A stretch of DNA of 64,000 bases from Aerococcus tenax (GCF_003286645.3 NZ_CP127382.2:620001-684000); one strand, 5' to 3'; counted from the first letter of the stretch, positions 47,922 through 57,356 are shown. The notes: generated by a model from the letters alone, not told the origin. Program-made: numbers and translations.

Positions 47922-47963
47922 GTCTGCTTAGGAAGAAGTATCAGAAAAATATCGGCAAATAAA

Positions 47964-47992
47964 TTGACAGCAGGGTAGATATTTAGTACACT
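47964..47992 (+). promoter_or_regulatory. Promoter of rpsD
   Basis: A perfect TTGACA at 47964-47969, a 17-base spacer and TACACT at 47987-47992. Transcription would begin near 47999 and leave a structured leader of about 175 bases. Confidence 0.8.
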
Positions 47993-47998
47993 ATTGGT

Positions 47999-48173
47999 TG
48001 TGTAAAATAATGCAGCAGAGTTGAAGCAAGCTCGTCAATAGTTCGCCCACGAATGGTGTAGTGAGTACCTGCGGCTGCATAGGGGAAAGCCTTGGATGAA
48101 CTACACGAATGCGATCAATTCCATAATTATTTTACTCCAATACTAATTATTTAAAAAATGGAGGAAACAATTT
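47999..48173 (+). promoter_or_regulatory. Structured rpsD leader, probable S4 autoregulatory RNA
   Basis: ATGCAGC (48010-48016) pairs with GCTGCAT (48074-48080) in an outer stem. GAACTACAC (48098-48106) can pair through GAACTA with TAGTTC (48039-48044), a pseudoknot into the stem-loop, or through CTACAC with GTGTAG (48056-48061). These two pairings exclude each other. In Firmicutes S4 represses its own synthesis by binding such leaders. No terminator is seen, so control would be at translation. No protein-coding frame was found. Confidence 0.65.
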
Positions 48174-48785
48174 ATGTCACGTTATACAGGACCAAGCTGG
48201 AAGAAATCACGCCGTTATGGGATTTCATTATCCGGAACTGGTAAAGAATTAGCTCGTCGCCCTTACGCTCCTGGTCAACATGGACCTAACCAACGTCGTA
48301 AGAGCTTATCTGAATATGGTCTTCAATTACAAGAAAAACAAAAATTACGTTTTATCTATGGTTTAACTGAAAAACAATTCCATAATCTATACAACCGTGC
48401 TGAAAAGATTAAAGAAGGTACTGTGGGTACCAACTTCATGACCCTTTTAGAACAACGTTTAGATAATATGGTTTACCGTTTAGGTTTAGCTTCTACTCGT
48501 CGCCAAGCACGTCAATTAGTTTCCCATGGACATATCACTGTTGATGGCAAACGTGTTGACATTCCTTCTTACATTGTTGAAGTAGGACAAGTTATCGGCG
48601 TTCGTGAAAAATCTAAGAACTTACAAGTGATTAAAGATTCTGTTGAAGGTTTATACGGCCATGTTCCTTATGTTGAATTTGATGCTGATAAACTCGAAGG
48701 CTCATTATCACGCTTACCAGAACGCGATGAAATGAACCAAGAAATCGACGAATCGCTCGTTGTTGAATACTACAACCAAGTTTAA
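48174..48785 (+). CDS. rpsD: 30S ribosomal protein S4
   Basis: S4 starts 30S assembly by binding the 5' domain of 16S rRNA, and it often represses its own mRNA. The 203-residue protein has the S4 domain at about 93-155 ([27 protein letters not shown]). The N-terminus ([14 protein letters not shown]) lacks cysteines, so it is the zinc-free form. GGAGGAA precedes the ATG. It is monocistronic between a structured leader and a terminator. Confidence 0.98.
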   Translation: MSRYTGPSWKKSRRYGISLSGTGKELARRPYAPGQHGPNQRRKSLSEYGLQLQEKQKLRFIYGLTEKQFHNLYNRAEKIKEGTVGTNFMTLLEQRLDNMVYRLGLASTRRQARQLVSHGHITVDGKRVDIPSYIVEVGQVIGVREKSKNLQVIKDSVEGLYGHVPYVEFDADKLEGSLSRLPERDEMNQEIDESLVVEYYNQV

Positions 48786-48796
48786 TCCGCTTTTAG

Positions 48797-48829
48797 AAAA
48801 GTCTGTTACAGTTTTTGTAACAGACTTTT
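48797..48829 (+). terminator. Terminator of rpsD
   Basis: AAAAGTCTGTTACA pairs perfectly with TGTAACAGACTTTT (14 bp) around GTTTT. Confidence 0.92.
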
Positions 48830-48891
48830 ATTGTATAGCGGGAGTAGCCCCTTGCCTGGTGGATACTTTGGTCATTGCCCTAAGGCCAGTG

Positions 48892-48920
48892 TGGACTAAG
48901 TCCTAACTTTAGCGTATAAT
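48892..48920 (+). promoter_or_regulatory. Promoter of ezrA
   Basis: TGGACT at 48892-48897, a 17-base spacer and a perfect TATAAT at 48915-48920. Confidence 0.6.
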
Positions 48921-48971
48921 GTTTATTATTAGGTATAAAAGCGTCTTTTTAGCAATAGAGGGGGGAAGACA

Positions 48972-50693
48972 GTGGGATTTATAATTGCTCTAATCATCAT
49001 CATTGTGATTATTTTGATTGGCTATGGCCTACTCTACTACTTAGGTCGCAAGCAAAGCAAAACCAACCTAGAACTTGATGAGAAGAAACAGGAAATCATG
49101 GCCATTCCTGTTGCAGATAAACTCTACACTATCCGTAATAAAAATGTGAGTGGAAACACACGCCGGCTATTTGAGGCTGAACAAGCCAAGTGGCAAACGA
49201 TTAAACAGTATAAGTTGCCTGAAATTGAAGCGGCACTGGTGCAGGCCCAGGCAGATGCTGATAAATTTTCGCTGATTAAGTCTAGAAAAACGGCCGAAGA
49301 AACCGAAAAGTTGATTTATGACACTTTGCAAGATGTTCAAAATATCAATCAATCCTTAGAAGAACTCTTAGCTAGCGAGTCAAAAAATGAAGCTTATTTT
49401 CAAGAGGTTAATGACCGCTATGCCAAAATAAGAAAACAACTCCTTGCTCATGGCTATGCCTATGGGGATTCACAAGAAACTTTGGAAAAACATCTTTCTT
49501 ATATTGAATTGGACTTTACCAAATACAATACCTTAATGAGCGATGCCGATTACCTAGCCGCTCATGATGTTTTAGACCAAACTAAGGAGGATATCGAAGC
49601 CTTAGAAGCGATGATGGAAGAAATTCCTAAGCTATTGGATAAGATTGATAATGAATATGAAGAGCAACTTGAAGACCTTAAATCAGGCTATTCGCAAATG
49701 CTAGATATGGACTTCCAATTCCCTTCTGGTGTGCGGGTTGATGAAGAAATTCAACAGGTAGAAAAGGGCATCGAGCAATGCTATGCAGCCTTAGCTGAAT
49801 GCGATTTAAGTGAAACATCTTCCTTAATGAGCGCAACTGAAGCTCAAATTGACCGCAGCTATGAATTAATGGAAGTTGAATTACGGGCTAAGGAATATAT
49901 TGAGAAAAACCAAGGTAACCTTGAACAAAGAATTAACCAAGTCCGCCAAAGTAATCGCTATGGATCACTAGAAATTGACCGGGTGTCCCAAAATTATCTG
50001 CTCCATGATAATGAACTGGGCAAGTTACAGGACTACGCCGATCAAATTGAACGCATCCACGAAGAAGTGGATACCGTTAACCAACGTCTAGGAGCCCACG
50101 TCATTGCCTATACCGACATGCAGAGTGTTTATAAAGATAAATATGAACAGCTTAATGAAATTGATAAGGCCCAATCCCATATTGTGGGGTCCTTAGCCAA
50201 TCTCCGGCAAAAAGAACGCGATGCTCGTGACATGCTTTATACTTTCGACTTAGATATGCGTAATATGAAACGTCGGGTTAATCAATATCATTTACCGGGA
50301 CTTCCTGATGCTTATCTAGATCGTTATTTTGCTACTGAAGATAAAGTTGAAGAACTCGAGCGCAAAATGAATCGGGTCAAACTGGATATGGATGAAATTG
50401 ACCAGCTCGTCAATGAAGTTTCCGAAGCGATTGAGCGCCTGGATTTAGAAACAGAAAATATGATTGACCAAGCTTTATTGACCGAACAAACCGTTCAATA
50501 TGCTAACCGCTACCGGGCCAACCATCCTGAACTGAATCAAGCCATCGAAAAATCTTCTTATTACTTTAATCAAACTTTCGATTATAAAAAGGCCCATCAG
50601 ACTATTAGTCAAGCTGTTGACCAATTAGAGTCAGGGGCTTCTAATAAAGTCGAGAACCAATATCGTCAAGAGAAAGAAGAGCGTTTATATTAA
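48972..50693 (+). CDS. ezrA: Septation ring formation regulator EzrA
   Basis: EzrA is a membrane protein that controls Z-ring assembly and links it to cell-wall synthesis. The 573-residue protein has one N-terminal membrane helix (about 2-24, FIIALIIIIVIILIGYGLLYY) with the end outside, and then long spectrin-like coiled-coils to the end. The family signature TVNQRLGAHVIAYTDMQS lies near 370 and KERDARDMLYTFDLDMRNMKR near 415. The start is GTG with AGGGGGGAAG upstream. It is the normal length for the family. Confidence 0.95.
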   Translation: MGFIIALIIIIVIILIGYGLLYYLGRKQSKTNLELDEKKQEIMAIPVADKLYTIRNKNVSGNTRRLFEAEQAKWQTIKQYKLPEIEAALVQAQADADKFSLIKSRKTAEETEKLIYDTLQDVQNINQSLEELLASESKNEAYFQEVNDRYAKIRKQLLAHGYAYGDSQETLEKHLSYIELDFTKYNTLMSDADYLAAHDVLDQTKEDIEALEAMMEEIPKLLDKIDNEYEEQLEDLKSGYSQMLDMDFQFPSGVRVDEEIQQVEKGIEQCYAALAECDLSETSSLMSATEAQIDRSYELMEVELRAKEYIEKNQGNLEQRINQVRQSNRYGSLEIDRVSQNYLLHDNELGKLQDYADQIERIHEEVDTVNQRLGAHVIAYTDMQSVYKDKYEQLNEIDKAQSHIVGSLANLRQKERDARDMLYTFDLDMRNMKRRVNQYHLPGLPDAYLDRYFATEDKVEELERKMNRVKLDMDEIDQLVNEVSEAIERLDLETENMIDQALLTEQTVQYANRYRANHPELNQAIEKSSYYFNQTFDYKKAHQTISQAVDQLESGASNKVENQYRQEKEERLY

Positions 50694-50731
50694 ATATTAA
50701 TAGGGACTCATTGACCAGTCTCTAAACAAGG

Positions 50732-50784
50732 AAAGTGCTTCAATCAATTGGATAGCTATTGATTTGATGCACTTTTGCTTTTTA
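50732..50784 (+). terminator. Terminator of ezrA
   Basis: AAAGTGCTTCAATCAAT pairs with ATTGATTTGATGCACTTTT, with one bulge and one mismatch, followed by a T-rich run. Confidence 0.8.
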
Positions 50785-50839
50785 TCCATTGATTGAATGA
50801 CTAGCAGTCACTATTTTGACCGTTTGTAAAGGAGTAATC

Positions 50840-51994
50840 ATGTCAGAAATCATTTATTTTGATAATAGTGCAACAACTAAAATTGATCCTGCCGCTTTAA
50901 AGTCCCTGGTGATGACTATGGAGAATTATTACGGCAACCCTTCCAGCTTGCATGACTTAGGTAACCAAGCAAAAGCCTTGCTCAATAAAGCCCGTCAGCA
51001 AATCGCAGAGCTCTGTGGCTGTCAGGCTGAGGAAATCTTTTTTACCAGTGGGGGAACCGAATCCAATAACTGGGCTCTCAAAGGAACGGCCTATGAAAAG
51101 GCGGGGCGAGGCAAACATATTATTACTTCTAGTGTTGAACACCCCTCAGTCAGTCATACTTTAAAAGAGCTAGAACAAGAAGGTTTTGAAGTGACTTACT
51201 TACCTGTTGATAAGGAAGGGCGGGTAAACCCCAAGGATCTTCAGGCCGCATTACGACCGGATACGATTCTGGTGTCAATCATGGCTGTAAATAATGAAAT
51301 TGGGACCATCCAACCAATCAAGGAGATTGCTGAAATTTTAACCAATTTCCCCATCATCCACTTTCATGTTGATGGCGTCCAAAGCTTGGGTCGTTTTAAG
51401 AATCCCCTCATTCATTCTCGGGTAGATTTGTATTCCTTCTCATCGCATAAATTCAATGGGCCTCGGGGAGTGGGAATTCTCTACAAAAAGAAAAACCGGA
51501 CTTTGAAGAATTTAGTAGAAGGTGGCGGCCAAGAAGCAAATTTACGGAGTGGTACCGAAAACTTACCCGGAATTGTGGCAACAGCCAAGGCCTTCCGTTT
51601 AAGTTTAGAGCGGGCTCAAGAAGAAAACCAGCGCCAAGAAGCCATCCAAGCTTCAATCAGAGCTTACCTTAAACAATACCCTGATACCATCCGCATTTTC
51701 TCTCCTGCATCAGGTGCTTCTCCCCATGTACTCTGCTTTGCTTTAAAGGCAGTTCGTGGAGAAGTGATGGTCCACGCTTTGGAAGAAAAGGGCATCTATG
51801 TGTCCACCACCAGTGCCTGTTCTAGCCGCCAAACCGGTCATTCTTCATCGACCTTACTAGCCATGGGGGTTGATGGCTCTTGGGCTCATTCGGCTATTCG
51901 TCTAAGCTTTGGCTTTGAAAATACAGAAGAAGAAGCCCAACGCTTTATTGACACTTTTGAAGATTTACGTCAAAAATTTACTGTTATCCAATAG
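50840..51994 (+). CDS. Cysteine desulfurase (NifS/IscS family), partner of ThiI
   Basis: This 384-residue PLP enzyme removes sulfur from cysteine and passes it on as persulfide. It shows YFDNSATTKIDP at the start, the PLP lysine in SSHKFNGPRG (about residue 202) and the active cysteine in TTSACSSR (about 326). Its gene comes eight bases before thiI, which fits the dedicated sulfur donor for tRNA 4-thiouridine known in Firmicutes (NifZ type). I start at ATG 50840, where AAAGGAG is seven bases upstream, not at 50816. Confidence 0.93.
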   Translation: MSEIIYFDNSATTKIDPAALKSLVMTMENYYGNPSSLHDLGNQAKALLNKARQQIAELCGCQAEEIFFTSGGTESNNWALKGTAYEKAGRGKHIITSSVEHPSVSHTLKELEQEGFEVTYLPVDKEGRVNPKDLQAALRPDTILVSIMAVNNEIGTIQPIKEIAEILTNFPIIHFHVDGVQSLGRFKNPLIHSRVDLYSFSSHKFNGPRGVGILYKKKNRTLKNLVEGGGQEANLRSGTENLPGIVATAKAFRLSLERAQEENQRQEAIQASIRAYLKQYPDTIRIFSPASGASPHVLCFALKAVRGEVMVHALEEKGIYVSTTSACSSRQTGHSSSTLLAMGVDGSWAHSAIRLSFGFENTEEEAQRFIDTFEDLRQKFTVIQ

Positions 51995-52002
51995 GAGGTC
52001 TT

Positions 52003-53226
52003 ATGGAAACTAAAATCATGATTCGCTATGGCGAATTATCAGTTAAGGGAAAAAATAAACGTCGTTTTATTAACCGCTTAGCTGAAAATATTCGCCAAAT
52101 CTTTTCCGACTATCCACAGGTTAAGGTGAGTGAACAATTCGATTTCATGTTTATTGAGCTTAATGGTGTCGATAAGGGAATCGTCATTGATCGCTTGCAA
52201 TATATTTTTGGTATCCAAAGTTATAGTCCCGTCTACGAAATTGAGCGCGACTTTGACCTGTTAAAAGAAGTGGCCAAACAAGTGGTGAAAGAAAAGTTAG
52301 ATGAAAGGGAAATTCATAGCTTCAAGGTCGCTACTTCCCGCTCCGACCGCAATTATCATATGGATACCAATGCTATTAACCGAGAATTAGGAGCTTATCT
52401 GATGGAAGAATTCCCTAATTTAGAAGTTAAAATGAAAAAGCCCGACCTCACTGTCCGGGTGAAAGTCCGTTTTAAGGACTTTGTCGTGTCTTCCGACTGG
52501 ATTAAAGGGATCGGCGGTTTACCGGTGGGAACTAGTTCTCGTGGTATCCTCATGTTATCTGGGGGAATCGATTCTCCAGTGGCGGGTTACTTAGCCATGA
52601 AACGTGGGGTTAGACCCATTGCCATCCACTTTGCCTCACCACCCTATACCAGTCCTCAAGCCCTAGAAAAGGCGAAAAAATTAGCGGGTAAGTTGACTAA
52701 ATTCGGTTCGTGGATTGATTTTATTGAAGTGCCTTTTACAGAAATTCAAGAAGCAATTAAGGAGCATATTCCCAGTGAATATTTAATGACCATTACCCGG
52801 CGGATGATGCTAAGGGTGGCTGACCGCATTCGTGAAAAATACCACGCCTTATCCATTATTAATGGGGAATCATTAGGACAAGTGGCTTCTCAGACCGCTG
52901 AATCCATGTATGCCATCAATGCCGTGACCACAACACCGATTATTCGTCCTGTTGTTACCATGGATAAATTAGAAATTATTGATATTGCTCAGGCGATTGA
53001 CACTTTTGATTTGTCGATTCAGCCTTTTGAGGACTGCTGTACTGTTTTTGCACCGGCTTCACCAAGTACTAAGCCAAAAGTGGACCGCTGTGAACATTAT
53101 GAATCTCGTCTTGATATTGACACTCTAGTGGACAATTGCCTAGCTAAGCTTAACTTTGAACGAATTGACCACCATTCCTTAGAGAAAAGCAATGCCCAAG
53201 AAGAAGCCATGGATGACTTGCTTTAA
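52003..53226 (+). CDS. thiI: tRNA 4-thiouridine sulfurtransferase ThiI
   Basis: ThiI makes 4-thiouridine at position 8 of tRNA and may help thiazole synthesis. The 407-residue protein has an N-terminal ferredoxin-like part, a THUMP domain (about 60-165) and the PP-loop MLSGGIDSPVAGYL near residue 183. It lacks the C-terminal rhodanese domain of the E. coli form, as is usual in Firmicutes. TAGGAGG precedes the ATG. It is coupled with the desulfurase gene. Confidence 0.95.
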   Translation: METKIMIRYGELSVKGKNKRRFINRLAENIRQIFSDYPQVKVSEQFDFMFIELNGVDKGIVIDRLQYIFGIQSYSPVYEIERDFDLLKEVAKQVVKEKLDEREIHSFKVATSRSDRNYHMDTNAINRELGAYLMEEFPNLEVKMKKPDLTVRVKVRFKDFVVSSDWIKGIGGLPVGTSSRGILMLSGGIDSPVAGYLAMKRGVRPIAIHFASPPYTSPQALEKAKKLAGKLTKFGSWIDFIEVPFTEIQEAIKEHIPSEYLMTITRRMMLRVADRIREKYHALSIINGESLGQVASQTAESMYAINAVTTTPIIRPVVTMDKLEIIDIAQAIDTFDLSIQPFEDCCTVFAPASPSTKPKVDRCEHYESRLDIDTLVDNCLAKLNFERIDHHSLEKSNAQEEAMDDLL

Positions 53227-53268
53227 ACACAGCAATGATTTAATCCAGTTTATAGAACAGAATAATAT

Positions 53269-53303
53269 AAAAAGCTTGCCTCTCTTCGATTGGCAAGCTT
53301 TTT
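53269..53303. terminator. Bidirectional terminator between thiI and the small peptide gene
   Basis: AAAAAGCTTGCC pairs perfectly with GGCAAGCTTTTT around an 11-base loop. A- and T-runs serve both strands. Confidence 0.92.
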
Positions 53304-53312
53304 AGCGTTTAT

Positions 53313-53486
53313 TTAGAAAAAATACCCATAAACGGCAACGCCTAGACTAATCACTACACTCGAAACGAGGGCAAGTAACATGGCCCAGGTGAATAATTTG
53401 CCCCATCTTTTCTTCCGTCTTTTTTTTCGTTCTGATTTTTCATAGGCTTTTTCTCGTTGCTCTTTCCAATTCGTTGAATTTGACAT
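53313..53486 (-). CDS. Small membrane peptide, 57 residues, DUF4044-like
   Basis: On the reverse strand an ATG at 53486-53484 opens a 57-residue frame ending in TAA at 53313-53315. The first 30 residues are strongly charged and basic (REKAYEKSERKKRRKKRW), and the remainder is one membrane helix (about 33-55). It looks like the short, basic, single-helix membrane proteins of Lactobacillales such as DUF4044, but I cannot verify the family. It has AAGGAG upstream, an extended -10 (TGCTATAAT, complement of 53522-53530), and shares a terminator with thiI. Those three signs support a real gene that is too short for many gene finders. Confidence 0.65.
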   Translation of the reverse strand: MSNSTNWKEQREKAYEKSERKKRRKKRWGKLFTWAMLLALVSSVVISLGVAVYGYFF

Positions 53487-53521
53487 ATCCTTATAACGCT
53501 CCTTACAATAATCTCCTTGCT

Positions 53522-53530
53522 ATTATAGCA
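53522..53530 (-). promoter_or_regulatory. Extended -10 of the small peptide gene
   Basis: The complement reads TGCTATAAT, a perfect extended -10 element, about 36 bases before the start codon. No strong -35 is seen. Confidence 0.6.
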
Positions 53531-53716
53531 TAAAGGCTCATGACATTTAACGAGGACTTAGAAAGATTTCTTTAATCCTTCACTTAAGCAATGGTTGAAA
53601 ACAAGTGCCTGGCTACGTCTTTATTTTTGCTAAAGACTTTGATAATATTATCATTGAAATGAGAAGCCTAATGACGCAATCTCATCGAATGTTATTAGAA
53701 TGTAGGAGGAACTACT

Positions 53717-55150
53717 ATGACTCAAGCACAAATTGGTGTAATCGGAATGGCGGTAATGGGAAAAAACTTAGCCCTAAATATTGAAAGCCGCGGCTATACG
53801 GTCGCTATTTATAATCGGACTACCTCACGGATGGAGGCCGTTTATGAAGAAAATAAGGACAAGAACTTAGTCCCTACCCGTTCCTTAGAAGAATTTGTTG
53901 AACATCTTGAACGTCCCCGTCGTATTTTACTCATGGTAAAGGCCGGGGCAGCGACTGATCATTTTATTGACCAAATTTTACCGCTTTTAGAAGAAGGCGA
54001 TATCCTCATTGATGGAGGAAACACCTACTTCAAAGATACTATGCGTCGTTCAGAAAAATTGGCCCAATCCGGGATCCACTTCATCGGTATGGGAGTTTCT
54101 GGTGGTGAAGAGGGCGCCCTTAAAGGACCTGCTTTAATGCCAGGAGGACAAAAAGAAGCCTATCTAGAAATGAAAGATATTCTTGAAGCCATGGCTGCTA
54201 AGGCACCAAGTGATGGCAAACCCTGCGTGACCTATATTGGAGAAAATGGGGCCGGTCACTTTGTCAAAATGGTCCACAACGGTATTGAATATGGGGACAT
54301 GGAATTAATTAGTGAATCCTATGATTTATTGCGTCATTATTTAGATTTAAGCGTGGAAGAATGCGCTCAATACTTCAAGCAATGGAACCAAGGCGAATTA
54401 GACAGCTATTTGATTGAAATTACCGCTGATATCTTGACCAAGAAAGATCCACAAACTGGTTCCCCAATGATTGATGTAATCCTTGATGCTGCAGGTAATA
54501 AGGGTACCGGGAAATGGACATCTCAAGAGGCCTTAGACTTAGGTGTGCCATTACCAACCATTACGGATTCAGTCTATGCGCGTTATATTTCTGCTTTAAA
54601 GGATGAACGCGTCCGTGCTAGCCAAGTCTTAGAAGGACCAAGCCAAGTGAAAGGTGTTGAGAATAAGGAAGCCTTTATTGAAAAAATCCGTCAAGCCCTC
54701 TATTTCTCTAAACTCATGAGCTACGCTCAAGGTTTTGTGGAATACCGTGAAGCAAGCAAGACTTACAACTGGGACTTAGATTATAAGGCCATTGCAAGTA
54801 TTTTTAGAGGGGGATGTATTATTCGTGCCCAATTCCTTGAAACAATTATGGCTGCTTATGAGAATAATCCAGAATTAGAAAATATTCTTTTAGATGATTA
54901 CTTTAAGGAAATAGCCGCTAAATACCAACAAGCTACCCGGGATGTGGTGAGTGCAGCAGTTCAAGCGGGTATTCCGGTATCTGGATTTACTAGTGCGATT
55001 TCATATTATGACAGCTATCGTTCCGCTACACTACCTGCTAATATGATCCAAGCACAAAGAGATTATTTTGGGGCCCATACCTATCAAAGAGTGGACCAAG
55101 AAGGAACTTATCATTTCTTATGGGATGAAGAAAAGGAAGTTAAGCAGTAA
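53717..55150 (+). CDS. gnd: 6-phosphogluconate dehydrogenase, decarboxylating
   Basis: Gnd oxidises 6-phosphogluconate to ribulose 5-phosphate with release of CO2 and gain of NADPH. The 477-residue protein has the cofactor motif [15 protein letters not shown], the substrate site [20 protein letters not shown] near 128, the catalytic [12 protein letters not shown] and a C-terminal tail with [20 protein letters not shown] precedes the ATG. A response regulator gene follows after 26 bases. Confidence 0.97.
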   Translation: MTQAQIGVIGMAVMGKNLALNIESRGYTVAIYNRTTSRMEAVYEENKDKNLVPTRSLEEFVEHLERPRRILLMVKAGAATDHFIDQILPLLEEGDILIDGGNTYFKDTMRRSEKLAQSGIHFIGMGVSGGEEGALKGPALMPGGQKEAYLEMKDILEAMAAKAPSDGKPCVTYIGENGAGHFVKMVHNGIEYGDMELISESYDLLRHYLDLSVEECAQYFKQWNQGELDSYLIEITADILTKKDPQTGSPMIDVILDAAGNKGTGKWTSQEALDLGVPLPTITDSVYARYISALKDERVRASQVLEGPSQVKGVENKEAFIEKIRQALYFSKLMSYAQGFVEYREASKTYNWDLDYKAIASIFRGGCIIRAQFLETIMAAYENNPELENILLDDYFKEIAAKYQQATRDVVSAAVQAGIPVSGFTSAISYYDSYRSATLPANMIQAQRDYFGAHTYQRVDQEGTYHFLWDEEKEVKQ

Positions 55151-55176
55151 TCCGCATTAAGGAGTTGTGTTAGGGT

Positions 55177-55884
55177 TTGGAAGCAAAAAAGCAAATTCTT
55201 TTAATCGATGCTGAAGAAGAATGGGTGCATTATCTCGGTGATGAGTTAAATAGTGAAAATTATTTTGCTACAATCGCTCATGACGGTCCAATGGGCTTAG
55301 AACTGGCTCATCAACACCAATGGGATTTGATTTTACTTGATTTAGATTTGCCTTTGTTAAACGGCTTAGAGGTCATGCGCCGCTTGCGGCAAGAGATGAC
55401 GGTCCCAATTCTAGTGATGACCCAGCGCTCATCGGTAATTGACCAAGTGTCTGCCTTGGACCAAGGAGCTGATGGTTATTTAATTAAGCCGCTTCCAATT
55501 GAAGTTTTTTTAGCACACATACGCTCAATTTTAAGGCGTATGACCATTGAAGCCAATGAAAACCACATTAGACAGACCCGCTTGGTCTTTCGCGATTTAC
55601 TAGTAGAAAAAGAAAATCATCTTGCTTATCGCGGCGAAGAAGTCCTAGACCTAACCAAGCGCGAGTATGACCTACTAGTAATTTTTATGGAGAATATCAA
55701 TAAGGTGTTGAGTCGGGAAAAATTACTTAAAGATGTCTGGGGCTTTCAAAGTGTGGTTGAAACCAATGTCGTGGACGTTTATATTCGTTACTTACGTAAT
55801 AAAATTGATCCCAATAGGAATCAAAAGTATATCCAAACCATCCGCGGTGCTGGTTATGTTATGCGCGATGAGGATAACTCTTAG
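55177..55884 (+). CDS. OmpR-family response regulator (orphan)
   Basis: This 235-residue two-domain regulator has a receiver (about 1-120) with the acidic pair in LLIDAEEEW, the phosphate-accepting Asp in LLDLDLPLLNG (near 54) and the conserved Lys in YLIKPLP, followed by an OmpR/PhoB winged-helix domain (about 135-232) with TKREYDLLVIF and RGAGYVMR. It starts at TTG 55177, with AAGGAG twelve bases upstream, and there is no in-frame ATG until well inside the receiver. gnd-linked regulators of the CsrR/EtaR type in relatives have a kinase gene next to them. Here none follows; a terminator and convergent yidC do. Confidence 0.9.
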   Translation: MEAKKQILLIDAEEEWVHYLGDELNSENYFATIAHDGPMGLELAHQHQWDLILLDLDLPLLNGLEVMRRLRQEMTVPILVMTQRSSVIDQVSALDQGADGYLIKPLPIEVFLAHIRSILRRMTIEANENHIRQTRLVFRDLLVEKENHLAYRGEEVLDLTKREYDLLVIFMENINKVLSREKLLKDVWGFQSVVETNVVDVYIRYLRNKIDPNRNQKYIQTIRGAGYVMRDEDNS

Positions 55885-55899
55885 CATAAAAAAGACATC

Positions 55900-55950
55900 A
55901 AAACACCCCCTAACTGTGAGCTTAATGCGCTAGCAGCTAGAGGGTGTTTT
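55900..55950. terminator. Terminator between the response regulator and yidC
   Basis: AAAACACCC and GGGTGTTTT, extended inward by CCTA/TAG pairing, enclose a loop of about 30 bases. It can serve both convergent genes. Confidence 0.8.
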
Positions 55951-55973
55951 AGTTTGAATGCTTACTTAAAATT

Positions 55974-56900
55974 TTATTTCTTTCTGTTTTGTTTTCCCGC
56001 ATTCCGGTTAGATTTATGAGGCTTAGTTGATGAAGTTGAGGAATTTGCTGTATGGGTGACGTCTTTAACCGAATTATTGGGTTTATAATGTTGGTCAAAG
56101 CGGATGGGATTATCCTTCATTTCATCTTCCACTTTGGCTTTAATACGAGGATGAACAAAGGTATTAATAGCCAATTGTTGGAGCATCCCCCAAATGGTGG
56201 TTGTTACTAAGTATAAACCAATCGCAGCAGGGACGTTGAAGACAACAAAACCGAGCATGAGAGGCATAAATAGCATGGATTTACCTTGTTGCTCACGAAC
56301 TTCTTCAGGCATGGTTTGCATGCTGATCCGGGTTTGTAAGAAAGATAAAAGAATAAAGATAATTGTTAAAACCAGGTTAGGTTCTCCTAAAGAGAAGCCA
56401 AAGAAATTGTAGTTGGCAATATTTTGGTTATTATAGATCGCCACATACATCCCGGAAAGGATAGGTAACTGAATTAGTAGGGGTAAACAGCCCATATTTC
56501 CAAATAAGGAAATATTATTATCCTTCATAAAGGCTTGTTGTTGACGGGTATATTCCATTTGTTCTTCTGGAGTTTCGGCGCCTTGGATTAACTCTTGGAA
56601 TTTCAGCAAGTAAGGTTGGTAATAACGGCGTTTTTCTGTTCCCAGAATGGAACTGGTTTGTTGCTTGTAGGTGAGTGGAATAAGTAGTAGGCGGATAATG
56701 ATCACTAGGCCAATAATAGCAAAGCCGTAGTTACCATTGAAAAATTGGGCCAACCACTCAATTAACTGGTTAATTGGGCTGGCAATTAAACGAAAAGTCC
56801 AGCTGTCTTGGTTACGGCTAACACAGCCCCCTAAGAATAGGGAAGAGGCAGCCATTAGACTGAGCAGCTGGAGGTGTTTTGATTTGAGACTTGTTTTCAA
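55974..56900 (-). CDS. yidC: Membrane protein insertase YidC (lipoprotein type)
   Basis: YidC inserts and folds inner membrane proteins, alone or with SecYEG. The 308-residue protein has a lipoprotein signal with LFLGGC (Cys26 as the lipidated residue) and five membrane segments. The first core segment follows NYGFAIIGLVIIIRLLLIPLTY, which carries the conserved arginine in the groove. The basic C-terminal tail ends in NRNAGKQNRKK. The acylphosphatase gene is 64 bases upstream on the same strand, the usual partnership in Lactobacillales. Most of these bacteria have two YidC copies; only one is here. Confidence 0.95.
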   Translation of the reverse strand: MKTSLKSKHLQLLSLMAASSLFLGGCVSRNQDSWTFRLIASPINQLIEWLAQFFNGNYGFAIIGLVIIIRLLLIPLTYKQQTSSILGTEKRRYYQPYLLKFQELIQGAETPEEQMEYTRQQQAFMKDNNISLFGNMGCLPLLIQLPILSGMYVAIYNNQNIANYNFFGFSLGEPNLVLTIIFILLSFLQTRISMQTMPEEVREQQGKSMLFMPLMLGFVVFNVPAAIGLYLVTTTIWGMLQQLAINTFVHPRIKAKVEDEMKDNPIRFDQHYKPNNSVKDVTHTANSSTSSTKPHKSNRNAGKQNRKK

Positions 56901-56964
56901 AATAGCACTCCTTAATTATAGATTTGTCGAACGCCCCTAATTTTAGCGAAAAATATTGTTTTTT

Positions 56965-57243
56965 TCAATATATGGGGTGAAAATCATGCATGGCGGGAAG
57001 ATCTTTTTCCTCCGTGACACTAAGCTGGTCGATTCTAGCGTAAGGGATATTCTTAGGATCTTGGAGCTCTGTGATAAAATGTTCTCTTTGTCCTTCATCT
57101 GCCTGTAATTGGATAGTCACACTGCCATCGGATTCATTTTTTACCGTGCCGGTCAGTTGTAGTTTATTGGCTAGGCGGGTAACGTGAAAACGAAAGCCGA
57201 CGCCTTGTACCCGGCCTTGAACTTGTATTTTACTGGTTAGCAT
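56965..57243 (-). CDS. acyP: Acylphosphatase
   Basis: Acylphosphatase hydrolyses the carboxyl-phosphate bond of acyl phosphates such as acetyl phosphate. The 92-residue protein has the loop GRVQGVGFR with the catalytic arginine (about 11-19) and the asparagine in GTVKNESDGSV (about 36). The start is the ATG complementary to 57241-57243, with AGGAGATG upstream. An extended -10 TGTTAAAAT lies on the reverse strand at 57273-57265. It leads yidC. Confidence 0.95.
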   Translation of the reverse strand: MLTSKIQVQGRVQGVGFRFHVTRLANKLQLTGTVKNESDGSVTIQLQADEGQREHFITELQDPKNIPYARIDQLSVTEEKDLPAMHDFHPIY

Positions 57244-57350
57244 ATGATCATCTCCTATTGCTTTATTTTAACATAATCCCGCTAATTAAATTGATTGATT
57301 CTATGGAGAGGCCCACCAAGACCCAGCTTTAAAAAAATGGAGGGATATTA

Positions 57351-57356
57351 TATAAT
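57351..57356 (+). promoter_or_regulatory. -10 element of the ftsK promoter
   Basis: A perfect TATAAT at 57351-57356, with only a weak TTTAAA at 57328 as -35, lies 42 bases before ftsK. Confidence 0.45.
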
